From: Lates calcarifer | Lineage: Eukaryota > Chordata > Actinopteri > Centropomidae | DNA length: 64,000 nucleotides | NCBI RefSeq assembly: GCF_001640805.2 | Contig: NC_066851.1 | Location: forward strand, 11,893,550-11,957,549 | Direction: 5' to 3' | Shown: in pieces, positions 13,201-25,860 of the stretch | Position numbering within the stretch: the first letter of the stretch is position 1 | Layout: the number at the start of each line of letters is the position of its first letter | Translations under genes and position numbers: made by a program | The notes under the pieces: model-generated | Told to the model about the DNA's origin: nothing | The model's input: only the letters and a program-made list of their open reading frames with translations | The model's database searches: none

Positions 13201-15747
13201 CAAGATCATAAATGAATGGTGATGCTAAAATTGATCTTGCGGAAAAAGGTGTTGTGGTTGGTTGGGAAAGGCCACAGTTCAATGTCAGGGTCACGTTAGT
13301 CAACCTTGCATCCACAGCTCATGGAAGAAAACCAGGAGAATATGCTTGAATATCAGTGAGCAGATGGGAGCCCCCCGTTTCTTCTCACTTTTGACCTCTC
13401 ATCAGCCTGATGCTTTATCAATGTGTTTCCTGGGAAAATGAGAACCTGACTTAAACCAATTAAATCACTGGATAGATGTCCATGTGGAGGGTGACAGTTA
13501 GCCTTGACAGCATTCAAAGAAACATGAACTTCTGATGGTTTGAAACACAACAGAAATAATCAGAGAAATGTGACATTAAAACTAACTGTTAAAGAAAGTA
13601 GCACTGGTGGGCTATTTTTTACAAGAAACTAAATGTGGCATAGTGCAACCCTCTCAAACAACAACATTAAACTAACTAGTCTTCAGGTTGGAGTTGTTCA
13701 AATTTTCTGTTTTCCAAGCGTAGACATTCACCTGAATACTCCTCACCTTTACCGCAGGGGAGCAGTGAGGAGAAAGAAGGGAATCCAGATGAATATAGGA
13801 AACACACATTAATAAAAGAGGAAATTGGGGGCTAAAAAGTGCAAATAATCACTGGATGTGAATGTGTCCATTGAAGCACTCTTTTGGGTGCTAGACCCGA
13901 TGCTCCCGCTAATGGTCTGTTTCACTGAAGTAGCACCAGGAATGCTAACCTTCTCAATGCTTCGCAACTCAGGGCAAGCATGGCATCGTTCCCATTTGTG
14001 TATGTGTGCCTCACTGTCATTATCCTGTCTCTAGGAAAAAAAAGAAGAGAAAAACTCATTCTAGCGTACTCTCCCATCCTGTAATGAACAGGGTCTACAT
14101 ATTTATGTTTTTGCCAGAGAACACTTGAAACACAAGAGGGGTTAAAGTAAAGAGTGGGGAGGTCTTTGGACCATTTTCAATATTTCCCCCCTCTGTGCCC
14201 CATAGGGCAAGTGAGGGGTTGCTTCTTTACAATAATCAGGTGACCAGAGGAAAATAGTGTGGCCTTAACAAGCCCAAATTAAAAAAGAACATCATTTTCA
14301 TTATGCAGTCAAACACAATTACAAGCAAATGTTTTCTCTGTGGAGCTGCCCCTGCTTTCAGGGTCTTTGTCCCTCGCTCCTTAGTGTGTGCAGAGAAAGG
14401 CCCCGGTGGTCAATGGGCAGCTGAGTGGCGTGTTCAGCGGAGGCCCACATCCTTAGCCCCCAGCGCAGAATGCGTTTTGTTAGAAGAGCAGCCATACATT
14501 CTGAGCAGATTTGTTGAATTAGAGAGCGCAGCGGGAGATGGGGAAGCGGGGGGTAAGTGATGGGGAGGACTTGTTGCTAGGTGACTGACATACAACTGCA
14601 GCATGCCAGTTTTCAGAGCTTGGCACTCCTTGTCTGTTTTTCCTTTTTGTTTTGTTTTCTTCCTTATCATTCCCCTCTGCCTCCCCCGCCCACGTCCCTG
14701 CTCCACCCTCCCATCAATTCACTTGTCTAGCTCTCCTTGTTGCTGAAGTGTAGATAATAAAATGAAGAGAAAACAGACAAAACATGGTGAATCATGGAGG
14801 ATTCTACAGTACACCTCTAGCACCTACTTAGAACCTAGTCATCAGCTTTTCAACTGTGTCGATACTTAAAAACCTTACTGCTGCTGAGTGTTGTGGGAAA
14901 AGAAAAATGCTTTTATGGGGAAAGTAAAGGTGGATTCCCTCTTTCTAATGCGCTAGTTAGTATAGAATCTGACATAAAGCATTAGCCTCATGGAGACACT
15001 TTGTGCCATCAGCAAAAAAAAAAAAAAAAAAAAAAAAGTCTTCTCTTGGGGCAGACGAGCAGAATTTCTCTGAGCTTCACCCCCTGCAGGCATCGCTGCT
15101 TGGCAGATTTGCCATTTGAAATACTGATGTTTACGAATATAATCTGAGATATGTACAGAGATCACTTAATGAGCTGTATATATTTTAAAAATATCACCTC
15201 CCTCCTTATACATATATGTATCATTTTATTCCATAATTAGAGCAAATATGGGTTTTTTTAATTTCTCTGACAGACTCATTGAATTTTCCTGAGCAAACAC
15301 TTCCTTCAGCTTCTCTCCTCATTCAGTAAGTGTCTTGTCTATCTTCTAACTGCCTGACTTAGCAGTCTGACCACTTACTCTGTCAACCCTGTCAGTGCAT
15401 GTCAAGCATCTCAGCCTCTTTCAGAGGACCATGTCCAAATAGACGTTAAGAGCATGGTAGAAATGGAGGAGAAGAGTTTAAAGTCCAGTGCTGTTTGTTT
15501 TAGCTTTATTCACAGGCTCCAATATGTATGCATACTGTCTAACTGTGGTGGAATATTTTACTGCTCTCTTGTAGATGCAATGATTTAAGCTTTATAGTCC
15601 AAAAGAGTAATTGCACAACAGTAGTCTTTTCATTCAGATTTACATGATAAATGACCCAGTATTGAGTCAAAGTCACACGCATGATAGACATGGTGCTTTA
15701 TGTATTTTTTATTTTTTTTATTGTTGTTTCTAGGTATATATGGGCAG
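10264..15747. other. Noncoding stretch between two candidate exons
   Basis: If the two flanking candidate exons belong together, this is a 5.5 kb intron; otherwise it is intergenic. It holds a perfect hairpin at 12999-13038, an A-run at 15014-15037 and a denser patch around 14330-14560 without convincing splice sites. Nothing else is recognised. Confidence 0.4.
12999..13038. repeat. Perfect 18-bp hairpin
   Basis: Positions 12999-13016 and 13021-13038 are exact reverse complements, separated by TTTT. The core arm reads ATACAGCAAGAGAAGA. The perfect stem with a 4-nt loop is far beyond chance locally. It lacks the bulges and roughly 60-80-nt size of a microRNA precursor and has no flanking target-site duplication that I can see. 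Confidence 0.9.
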
Positions 15748-15823
15748 CACTTTTGTCCTCAAGAGTATGAATACATAAAAAGAAAACGACTGCAGCTGCT
15801 GGTGCTACCGATTGTGGAGAGAG
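15748..15823 (+). CDS. Candidate internal coding exon, unidentified gene
   Basis: A T-rich tract ending TTGTTTCTAG (to 15733), with a second AG at 15746-15747, precedes an open segment encoding HFCPQEYEYIKRKR followed by LQLLVLPIVER, ending GAGAG|GTATTG at 15824. Using the AG at 15747 gives phase 0 at the start, which fits the phase-0 donor of 10180-10263; using 15733 gives phase 1 and would need another exon between. The C, Y, K and R content is protein-like, but I do not recognise the family. A next exon was not established; an in-phase candidate follows an AG near 17272 but lacks a good donor. Confidence 0.3.
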
Positions 15824-16937
15824 GTATTGCCCGCACACTTTGTCTCTCCGTTTGTCTGAAAATGCATTACACTTTGAGAATTAGATTTTTTTTTCCCAGT
15901 CATCTTTGAACATCACATATTACCCCTCGGTTTCGCATTTATTTGAAGCTCTGTCTGAAGGTCAGAACCAAATACATCCAAACGAGAAAGCCATTGTTGA
16001 TCTGTTTCTCCACCTCGTGCCTCCCTATTCCTTTTCACCAAGAAAGCATCTTTCTTTCTTTGTGCTGCCGGGGCTTATGAGACTATCAGGGCACACCTGT
16101 GCCCTGAGGAAAATTCCCCTGCTCTCTCTAAAGCTGTATTATTCAGCACAAGGCCATGACAGTCAGTGTTTCTGAAAGCATTTGGAAGATTGTAAATGGT
16201 GATGCTAAAAACCGTCAGGAACCCACCAATGTAGAAAAGGAAGAAAGATACTGTATACAATAGCCATCCTTTTACATGTGGGAGGTAGATAAAATGTCTG
16301 GAACAAGATATAGGCTCTCACATCTGATAGTAAAATAACCCTTGCAGACAGTGTAGCTTGTGTTTTCCATAGAAGATAATACATGTTACTTTTGATATAA
16401 TATGTGAAGCCTGGTGTCAGTATATCAGTAATTGATCTGGACATTTAGAAGGTTTTTAGAAGATTTTTAGTGACCTTCTCTGTTTTTGTTTTTTTAAATC
16501 AACCTGTTGAGACAATGCTGTTAGTTTTATTACATCATTATACATTTATATTGTTGATTGGGCATTATATTCCCTAAAAATATAACATATATTTAACACT
16601 AAGTTATTGAAGTCCCAGCCATTTGCTAGATTCTGGTTAATTCAATGCCTTATAGTTATTACTTATTTCATAATTTTGTTATTAATTGTCTGTGAGATAT
16701 GGATATGTAATTAGACCAGCATTCAAATGAGTCAGAATTCATCAAAATATTTAATAAATAAAATATTGTCTAAATTATACTTCATAGAAATCGGACATAT
16801 CCATAGACAAATAAATAAATAAATGTAAACAGTATGATTTTATATTATGATTAATTATTCCTATGCATTTTTAATTTTTGTTTTATTTACAAGAACTAGC
16901 ACATTTCCTCTGACTCAAACAACAGATACAAGTTTAA

Positions 16938-16939
<2 letters not shown>

Positions 16940-16979
<40 letters not shown>
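16940..16979. repeat. (GT)20 microsatellite
   Basis: Uninterrupted dinucleotide repeat of about 40 bp, read directly. Confidence 0.95.
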
Positions 16980-16981
<2 letters not shown>

Positions 16982-18343
16982 CAAATGAATGCCCATAATG
17001 CTGTTATTAATTTTGAAGTGCGTTTTTTATTTGGCTCTGTTAGTGTATTTCCATCGGTGTATGAGCAGGTTTGAGTGTGTTTCTGGCAAAGAAAGAGCAG
17101 TTATTGATCAGCTCAGAGCCAACATGGACTTGAGTTTTAGCTGATTGGATTAGCAGCCACATCTATTTGGCCGGGCTCCATACGACTTCCATGCTAAGAT
17201 GGCATTAACACTGTCTCAGGTTTTACTGGCTCAACCTCCCTGCTGCTGTCAGTGCTGATGTGTTGCAGTGTGCCACTATCTGGGCAGGACCTTAATGAAG
17301 CTGGATGCTGATGAGACCACAAACAATGTTGTGTTACATTCTTTAATGATTGCATGACTAATACGTTAAGCTTTTTGATACTTTTCTCTCCCTTTCATGA
17401 GTGCATCTAACCTTTACTGATGTTTTCAGTTTGGATTTTTTTCTTTAACTGACTGAAAATGAAATGTTATTAGCACCAAACTCTGCTTAGGCTGGTTTCA
17501 GCATCTGAATTAGCGCTGCCATATCACAATCACCGCAGCTGGCCTCTACACAGGCTCACAGCCAGGATTTTATTGATCATATCCTCTTCTTTTTTGTGAT
17601 ATGATTATTTTTGTCTTGTTAGAAAATCCACTGCTGACTTTGGTGTCTTACATCTTGTTCATTTACATTGACCCGAATTCCCAGCATGTCTGTTAAGTAG
17701 AATGATTTAATCTTCCCTGGCAGGAGCACCCAGAGCACTGGGTGCTTACCCTCTAAACATGCATTTTTAATCAGTATATTAAGATGTCACATAACAGTCT
17801 GAGCTCATCACCAGTGCTGCTGGCCATAGCAGATATGGATTCAGCTGTTTAAAGTAGTATCAGACCCCAGCTGCTGGCTATTTGAGAGTACTCATTGAAT
17901 GATGATGGGTAAAATTTATTTTTCCCATATGAGAACCATACCAAGAGAGACAGTTTGGCTGCAAATAAAACACAAATTCATGCTCTTTTAAAAGAAATTG
18001 TCAAATGTTATGTTCACCATGTGGCACAGAAGGGCAAAGACCAGTGAGGAAATCATTTGACTCATCTTCTCAAGGTCTCTGAAGTCTCCACAGGGCCTTG
18101 TCCTTGTAGCACAAGACTGCTGATGCCATGCAGTGCACTGAGCGAGCTGTGCACAGTTAAATATTTGAGTATGTGTGAGTGGCGAAAGCGAGATGACTCT
18201 CAGCCTGTCAGTTGTGTTTGGAGTCGCAGCATCAAGCAGGGACCTGCTCAGTGACACCGGGTAACTCAAGCAATGACATGAATACATACACATATACTTT
18301 CCCTCTCTGCACTCCATCGCCCTCCCTCACCCCTGTCTGTGTA

Positions 18344-18344
<1 letters not shown>

Positions 18345-18382
<38 letters not shown>
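18345..18382. repeat. (CA)19 microsatellite
   Basis: Uninterrupted CA repeat of 38 bp, read directly. Confidence 0.95.
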
Positions 18383-18384
<2 letters not shown>

Positions 18385-20699
18385 TAGCCCTGTCAGCTAT
18401 CTCCTGTCAGAGGCATCACCCTGTAGGTACTGTGGTGAGCTTTGTGCACACAGTGATCAGGCAGCTTGCCAGCTCTGCCTTCTCCTGCCTCTACCTAGAC
18501 GACTCTCTTCATCCTAATGAGCTCTGTCAGAATGGCATTTGACATAAGCCATCAATAAAGCACAGCTGACAGACATTAAGAGTCCGGAAATCCAGGATAT
18601 CCCTAGCCTCTGCCCCTTGTAGAGGAAACAACTCCCAAATCTGACTTGGTGCTCCATTTGCAGTGAAAAGGCAGATTATTACAACTGTCAACTTTTGATC
18701 AGTATAAAGGATTATCCAGCTATCCAAAACTCGCATGAACATCAACTTTAATTCTCTTTTTTCTAATATTTTTTTAAATAAATGCGTGTTTGGATATAAA
18801 GATCTCTGGCATTATACTCTTTTACTTAAAATTGCTTTTAATGGATAAAAAATGTTCCTTGATTTTAAAAACAACAACCTTCGCTGATGAAATCATTTAA
18901 ATTTTCACTAGACACTTAGCACAATTGTGCTGCATTGTATGTGAAGGCTCTTGTTGGAGTGAGCCTCCGCACTAATAAAAACCCAAGATTGAGGAAACAA
19001 TTCTGTTTTATTGAAACTAATCAATCTGAAGGAGTCTTTTTCATCCTTATAGTATAGGAGAGTGAAATGCAGCGATGAACGAACCATTTACTATAAAGTA
19101 ATTCTGAGCTCAGGGTGAAGTCACTGTGCTATGAGGGGATGGTATGAATCATTCCCCAGAGCTAATGGACAGAATCCAGGCGTCTCTTTTTGTTTTTTTT
19201 CTCTCTGTCAAATTGCCTGAAGATGTATGGGTAGCTATTAGTTGAATATGCACAATTAAATACATGCTATTAATCCTGCATGCTGTATACATATATGTAC
19301 AAGATAAATGTATTTGTAGCTGTTTATTTTTCATACAAGCTTTTTTTCTACTCACATAAAACATATTAATCACACACATCCTAAAGTGACTGTGTAAAGG
19401 TCACTGTCGAAAAAGCTGTGATAGTGCAGACAAAAGAGCAAAGTCTGTTGCTAGAAGAGACATTTATTGACAGTCATCTCTGTATGTGTGTGTGTGCGTG
19501 TGTGTGTTTGCGGGGTGGGGGGGTCCTAAGAGGAGCAGAGGCTCTTAGACAATGTGAAGTGGAGGTGAGGCCCAGGCGGCATGGCTGCGGCGGTGTGACC
19601 TGTGCCCCGACTCACGCATCATGTAGCTCCCTGGTGCCAGAGGACCTCCTGACTCTGATGAGTTTTGACTCCTGTCACCTTTGGGTGTCGTCAAGATCCT
19701 TTGACATGTACAGGATTTTTTTTTTTGTTTTGTTTTGTTTTTTTTGTCTGAGAGGGTGCTTTTCTGTAGCCTTAAATGCTCTATGGGTGACCACTGTCAC
19801 CACCAGTGAGGAACAGAGAGGAGACATTATTGAGCAGTAATGGTGTTACACAAACTTTCAATGTACTACTATCATAACAGAGTTAAAGATTATGATCTAT
19901 GAGGTGTTATGTAAAAACTTTTTTATTGCAGGCCCCATGTATTGTAAAGAGATTGTTGTTGGATGAAATGCAGAAAGGCAGATAGAGATAGTGTGTGGGT
20001 GATGGCAGAGGACTAAAGGACTTAAGACCAAACATTCAGTCAACCCACCTACATAGTGGTTTGTCTGTACCTGTCAATACAGAACATTCCCTGAAAGGGT
20101 TTTTTTTTATTATTAGTTGTTAAATATCTGGTCATACAGTACCCAGGTTTGACAACCAGACCAATTGTGTTGGACGTTATTTCATTTTAAATTGATTTTG
20201 GAGACTTTACATTCATTCGCTGTTGAACTCGACAATTGTAGTTCAGCGTGACTGAAAATAAGGGAGTGATTGAAAAGAAAAACACACCACTGGATGCCAA
20301 TTTCACATATGTTTTGTATGTGGAAAATCACTTACTGCTGTGCTCAATTTAAATTTCAAGCATGCTGTATGTAACTGCGTGAACAGAGGATTCACTGTTC
20401 ATAATTACAAGGCTGGCATTTTAGCTCTAACAGTGAAAGGCTGCCTTGCACAAACAATCACTTTGTTGTACAAATGCCATAGGTAATGTCTATATTTGTT
20501 TATTTGCAATTTCTGCTCTGTATTGCTCTGCTTCTTACACATACACTCACAAACACAGGTAATATATAGCAGGGCGGCATGCAACATGCACTCTCCTTAG
20601 TTTCATTTAGCCCTTTATCTAGCTAGAAATTGACTGCATTGAAGAGTGGAATGGATGTAATAATTGCATGCACTCTATGGCATGCTCTGTAAATGTCCT

Positions 20700-21070
20700 C
20701 TCTCACTTACGCTTGCGACCAGCGGGGACGATGAAACGTGGAGATTTCTGGGAAACCTTGAATGTTGGATCCCACTTTTATGCTGCATGACAATAGCAAG
20801 ATTGAATGAAGTTGTACTTGCAGGCCACAGATACTTGATAAAGCCGGTCGTAATACGTATGAGTGCTGCATAGATTTACACAACAGGAAAATCTCATTCA
20901 CCAAGGTGTAATTGCACTCCTGCTTTTGTATGGCCTCTGTGTGCATAATGCACAGGTCTGCTGGTAAAATTACTCTTTTCATTGTAGCTTTGGCAATGTA
21001 CACTCCACCATAAATATTCACTGCTGTTGTCAATCTCAGTTTTGAAATAGACATTGTGAAATTCCTTATG
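20700..21070. promoter_or_regulatory. Candidate conserved noncoding element upstream of six6
   Basis: About 370 bp of balanced composition with many homeodomain-like cores (GTAATTG near 20909, TGCATAATGCA palindrome near 20943, AAAATTACT near 20966). It lies 5-5.4 kb upstream of the six6 start codon. The texture resembles deeply conserved enhancers and stands out from the AT-rich flanks. Function is inferred only. Confidence 0.3.
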
Positions 21071-22833
21071 CAGTACATCATGCTAGTGTGAATTGGCTTA
21101 GGTCTAATATCACGTGCGCTGGTTGTAATAACAGTGGTCTGGCTGTGCTGTGTAGTGTATGCCCTGTGAAAACAAAAGCCTGGGGGAGGAGTATGTGTGT
21201 CAGAGCAGGCCTGGCCATGTGTGTGTGCCCCCACGCTGACTGCTGCAGTGTATTGGCTCTCCACTATCCGTGTCAGCAGGGCTGTGTGACTGAAAGGCAC
21301 TGGATTATGTACAGTGGGGGCCAATGGGTCAGAGGATAAGAAGTCTTCTCTGTTACCACAAATCCACAGATTAAATGCAGCGTCGAGAGCTAGCGCTGCC
21401 CTGAGGGCAAATGGGTCTGAAAACACAACTCTCAGAGAGCTTTAGCTTAACCCTTCTGTCACTGTGGAGCCACGAAGCAATGTATGAGCGAAGTGACTCC
21501 TCTTTAAGTCCTGCTGCATGAGCCTGGCCTTTAAATACGTCCGGGTCATCTGGGGGTTATGGGTAGTGTTACTGACATGATATCTTAATTGGAAAGTTAA
21601 TCCTGTGCTTGTACAGCTAACTCTAAGTTAAACAGTCTGTTGCACAGGGAGAAGTCAACAAAATGATGAAATCCGGCAGCCTGTGAACGCACATAGTGAT
21701 GTTTGCATCCTCCATCTTTGCCAGGCAGAAGTGCCTACCCGCCCCAGGCAGCTAACAGCATACATTTACACTGTGTGGCACTGTTTTATGTCACTGCCTG
21801 CCTACTGTTGATGCTGTTTAAGTGCTTTGACCAGGCTCAGTGCCTACACAGACAGATCTGAGGGTATTTGCAGTAACAGCATGTCAATGCAGAGGTGATA
21901 TTATGCGTTTCAGATTGGCATTGACCAGTGACATTTAGTGTGAGCAAACTCTTTGGTGTGCTTGTTTGCATGTTTGCATACATTTCATTGGGCTTATGAA
22001 TATGGAGAGCAGCAGAGACGTGGGGGAGGGCAGATGGAGAGAGAGGAAGGTACTGTAGGTCTGTATGGGATAGTGGCAGGATGGCTGTTGGTGACAGGCT
22101 CTTGTAGCGTCTCGTCTGCTCCAGTGATCCTAGGGAATCTGGGTCATTTCCAGCCTGTTCACATGTAACTATTCCCCACTCCTTCCCTCCCTCTGCCCAG
22201 GGCGAGCTACGACCCAGCTACATGCTAATGATGACACAAAATAAATGTACTCATCTTGTATCGGAAACTGAGCAGTGGAGCACCACACCTCTGTTCTGTA
22301 CCCCCCCCACCCCCCACCACCTTTTTTAAAAAATTTATTTATTTATTTATTTATTTTTTACCTTGCCATCCTCTCTGTGTTGCTGTTTGTCTTCTCAGTC
22401 AGTATCAGCTGGAACAAAATCAACAGCAGCTACATAAGTTCCACAGAGCCTTCAGAACTGTATTAAAGATGGCTTAATGCTATTTTTGTTTAAATAACCT
22501 ACATACACCTGATGATAAACATGGATCTGATATTGTTCTTACTTTAATTTGAAAGCTAATTAATATTTTTGAGACTTTAAATTCACAGGTCCATTTAATG
22601 GCTGTCCTGGAGCGTTTCAGCATGATCCTTAACCTTAATCCTTCCATTTTTCTCAACTCTTTATAGATATCTTGCAGTTAATATTTAGCTTTTATTAGAT
22701 TTAGAGACACAGGGGTCTTGTCTAACATCCGCAGAGGGTTGACAAGATAACAGGAAAACCTCACAGTATTTCCCTAAATTCAATTCAGCACAACTCTGCA
22801 ACAATTATTTGTTCTCAAAGTTAAAATGGTCAC

Positions 22834-22904
22834 TTTTTGTTGCAACTCTGTCAGAGAATACATATATATATATATATGTTGTATTCTCTGACAGAGTTGC
22901 AACA

Positions 22905-22949
<45 letters not shown>
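22834..22949. repeat. Perfect 29-bp inverted repeat around and beside (TA)n
   Basis: Positions 22834-22862 and 22880-22908 are exact reverse complements (arm includes GCAACTCTGTCAGAGAATAC), separated by a 17-nt TA-rich loop. The right arm runs directly into about 21 further TA units ending near 22949. The arrangement suggests that the left arm was copied in inverted orientation at a TA repeat, or a small fold-back element inserted there. Confidence 0.9.
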
Positions 22950-22953
<4 letters not shown>

Positions 22954-24379
22954 AGCAATTTTTCAGGTTACAGTTTGACGTATGAAGAGTTGGATTATAT
23001 TGTAAGGTGTTCCTGTTATTTTCTCTACTTCACCACTCTGATTTTGAATCTTGTACACCTGATCTTCAGACTACAAGGATTTTAGTAAGAAGGTGTGCAA
23101 TTTTATGGATAAGAAAAATAAACGAGGGAATCTTTGAAATGATAATTTAAAAAAAAACAAAAAAAAACAGCCATTTAAAAATCAACCACCGGTGTAATAA
23201 ACCTACAACAGCATCATAATCTGTTTTGTCTGACAGAAGATTGGCTGCAGGGATAGCAGTCAGATCCATAAAACAAATGGACAAAAGACAGAAAAAATAG
23301 TTGTGTTTGAATGAGAACCACTGTGTTGCTGTGCTGAATGTGCGGAGATATTGGTGTCAGGAGGCCTACGATCTCCTGACACAGTGACATAGGCCTGGAC
23401 TCACTGAGATACAGTAGAGCTCATACCTCTGGCTGAGTATGAATATATTTAAGATGACATATAATATCTATTTTATATGGAAGGTAAAATGATAGGGACA
23501 TTAAATACAGGAAAAATTAGGAAGGCTATGCAAGCAATTAAATCACAGTAATAATAATAATGAGTGAATAAAAAGGGCCTATTTGCAAGGTCTTCCACAA
23601 GATGAATACGCGGAGAATAGCCACATATTCGCACATTAACAGAAAACATGAATTCACTATGAGAAAAAAAACATGTTCTGACCTTCTTTTAGTGTGATGA
23701 ATCTTTAAACAGCGCCTATAAGCTAGACGTGTTGCTTACAGAGCATTGTCTACAATTGTTATTTCCAGCCCTCCGTTTAAGAGATCCAAAACCCGCCCAT
23801 ATTTTATTGATGCATGCTTCCTAGAAAAGGTATTGCAGTGCTTGTAGATTTTAGGTTGGGACGGGCACCCTGCAGGGATGAAATATTTACAGGCAGCTAA
23901 ATATTTCAGAGCAGCACCTTGTCAGTCGCCCTCGCAATTTACTTCCACAGCTGCATCTGACGGAGGTCTTATACTTTATTTACTAATATTTACGAGTGTA
24001 ATAATATGGGTGAATGAATATCGACCTCGAATCATCTTAATTTGTTAATTTTCCTCCAGAGTGGCCACTCTATCTGCTAGAAACGGGCAGTTTCACAAAG
24101 ATGCGACCTATTTGTCAAAATAGGCCAATTTATTACAAAACCATCCTCACGTTCAACATTCTTTATTATTAAAGTTTTTTATAATATTGTGATGATGATG
24201 CAGTCTCCAGGAAACCAGCAAGAGAATGAGCAGCTTCCTGTGCAGAAGGCATTTCATAACCCCGCATCAAGAGTCTATAATTCATGCAAAAAGAGCCGAA
24301 GGGGATTTAGCTCCAGTGTGTGGTGCGTGCGTGTGTGCGCGTGCATGGTAGAAAGAGAAAGAGAGGGAGAGAAAGACAG

Positions 24380-24428
24380 AGTGTGTGTGTGAGAGAGAGA
24401 GAGAGGGAGGGAGGGGGGGGGGGGGGTG
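24380..24428. repeat. Composite GT / GA / G low-complexity tract
   Basis: Successive (GT)n, (GA)n, GGGA units and a long G run. The purine-rich strand could form unusual DNA structures. It lies 1.7 kb upstream of six6. Confidence 0.85.
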
Positions 24429-25629
24429 TAGCTGTGAAAATAATATCAGGCTTTTCCGTCAGAATGAACTTTACTACTGTATCCAGCCATGAAATAATCT
24501 GACCCGACACTTCAAACCATCTGCGCTATCTATCCGCCCTCTTATTTACTAAATCAGCCTGTGCACAAAACGGAGTGTGTCTGATACTAAAGCCGAGTAG
24601 CCTGGCAGGGCCATGATAATCCTATATACACACAAATAGCCCTACACCGTTTCTCCCCTGCTTTGTATTGCAGCTATCACAGCCTTGAAGCAGCCTTCCT
24701 GCGTTGACGCTGTCGGTACTGATGCAACCATATTGTAAATATAAGCTACTGTACGAGCGTCAGTCTGCAGGGCTCACTGTAACACACACACACACACACG
24801 CACAGAAAAAATAAAATCGCATTCAATTAGCCTGCATTTTCAAAAAGAGCATCTATTCATGCCCCTTATAAAAGAGTATGCATCATCATAACTTAGGCTC
24901 TAATGTCATTCCTTATGATTAATAAACTAATATTTTGTGAGGTTTAAAAATGCGTGAAGACTTGACTAACTCTTCAAGGTTGCAAAACTGTGTTGGCTGC
25001 AAATTTCCAGTCTTTTTGAAATAAAGACCACATTTACCTTTTTTTAAAAAAAAAAAAGATTTCTGTAATTTAGCATTGATGACTTTGTTATATAAGGCTA
25101 TTAAACATATCAGAATATATATATATATATATAAATTATAATCTTATTCTAAAAATGTAGATTGTACAGAGCCGCCTGGCAGTGTTCATTATATTGGAAT
25201 ATTATAAGAGTATTATAACCCTTATGTTGTGATAGATTAGAATCATAATTGAGGTCAATATAAAAATCACAATTTACTCGGCCAAGCAAAACACAATGTA
25301 AATATCAGCTGTGTAAAATTTACATAACACTGTCTAATATTATCTACTGATCTCAGGGCAGGACGTTGTAGCCTAGTCAGCGGGGATGTGTCATTTTGCT
25401 GTTTAAAGCCCGTTTCAAGAGCTCTAAAGAGAGACTGGGCTGAGCGTGTTTGCCCGCTTTGGCACTTCACTATATAGACTGAAGAGTCTTTCTTTAACAC
25501 CCACCGCCGCACAAAGGCAGAGGGTGTTTGGAAAGCACGGTGGGGCAGCTAAACGTTTGAAGACTGTGAAGCAAAAAGGTCAAAATGTTTATATTATTTT
25601 TGAAAAGGGAGGTGCTGAGATCTCCTTTC

Positions 25630-25860
25630 CGCCTGATTGGCCGAACTTGACAGTGATTGACGTGCATCCATGGCAACCGGGCAGCCAATCTGCCAAGTCC
25701 AATAGGAAATCATCGGAGGGGGCTTGACTGTCTTTTTCTCCCCCCTTAAAAAATACATCTCGGCTCCGGCTTTAATTCTTTCGTACCTTCAATCCCAGCC
25801 TTGCTTGAAAAATACATCGCGGCTCCGGCTTTAATTTTCTTGCACCTTCAGCCCTTTGCC
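25630..25860 (+). promoter_or_regulatory. six6: six6 promoter region with CCAAT motifs
   Basis: Three CCAAT motifs lie close together: inverted ATTGG at 25636-25640 and direct CCAAT at 25685-25689 and 25699-25703, typical NF-Y sites. An A/T-rich TTAAAAAATA at 25746-25755 could serve as a weak TATA-like element, placing a start site near 25775-25785. The region is followed by a GA-rich 5' leader up to the six6 ATG at 26109. Promoter identity is inferred from motifs and position. Confidence 0.55.
25749..25850 (+). repeat. Tandem 43-bp duplication in six6 promoter/leader
   Basis: Positions 25749-25791 and 25808-25850 are near-identical copies (59-bp period), sharing CGGCTCCGGCTTTAATT and an ACCTTCA end with a few substitutions. 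Both copies carry the AAAAATACATC start and a TTTAATT core. The repeat sits exactly where transcription should begin, so it may duplicate a core-promoter module or place two alternative start regions in tandem. Confidence 0.9.

Larger units (their letters stand above)
15824..25600. other. Noncoding upstream region of six6
   Basis: Nearly 10 kb without a recognised gene. Candidate enhancer-like patches are at about 17090-17300 (with GGATTA), 17480-17600, 20700-21070 and 23580-24080. Low-complexity tracts are (GT)20 at 16940, (CA)19 at 18345, (ATTT)n at 22334-22358, (TA)n at 22908-22949, and a GT/GA/G composite at 24380-24428. A 239-codon open frame on the minus strand at 20707-21426 has no protein-like domain and is treated as chance. 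By position this block is the likely home of eye and hypothalamic enhancers of six6. Confidence 0.5.

Noticed and set aside
17272..17360. Possible third exon of the 10180/15748 gene after GTGTTGCAG
   Set aside because: Phase fits, but no credible donor follows and the frame soon stops.
20707..21426. 239-codon open frame on the minus strand
   Set aside because: No domain, no splice or start context, scattered cysteines and histidines without spacing rules; more likely stop-free by chance within an enhancer-like block.
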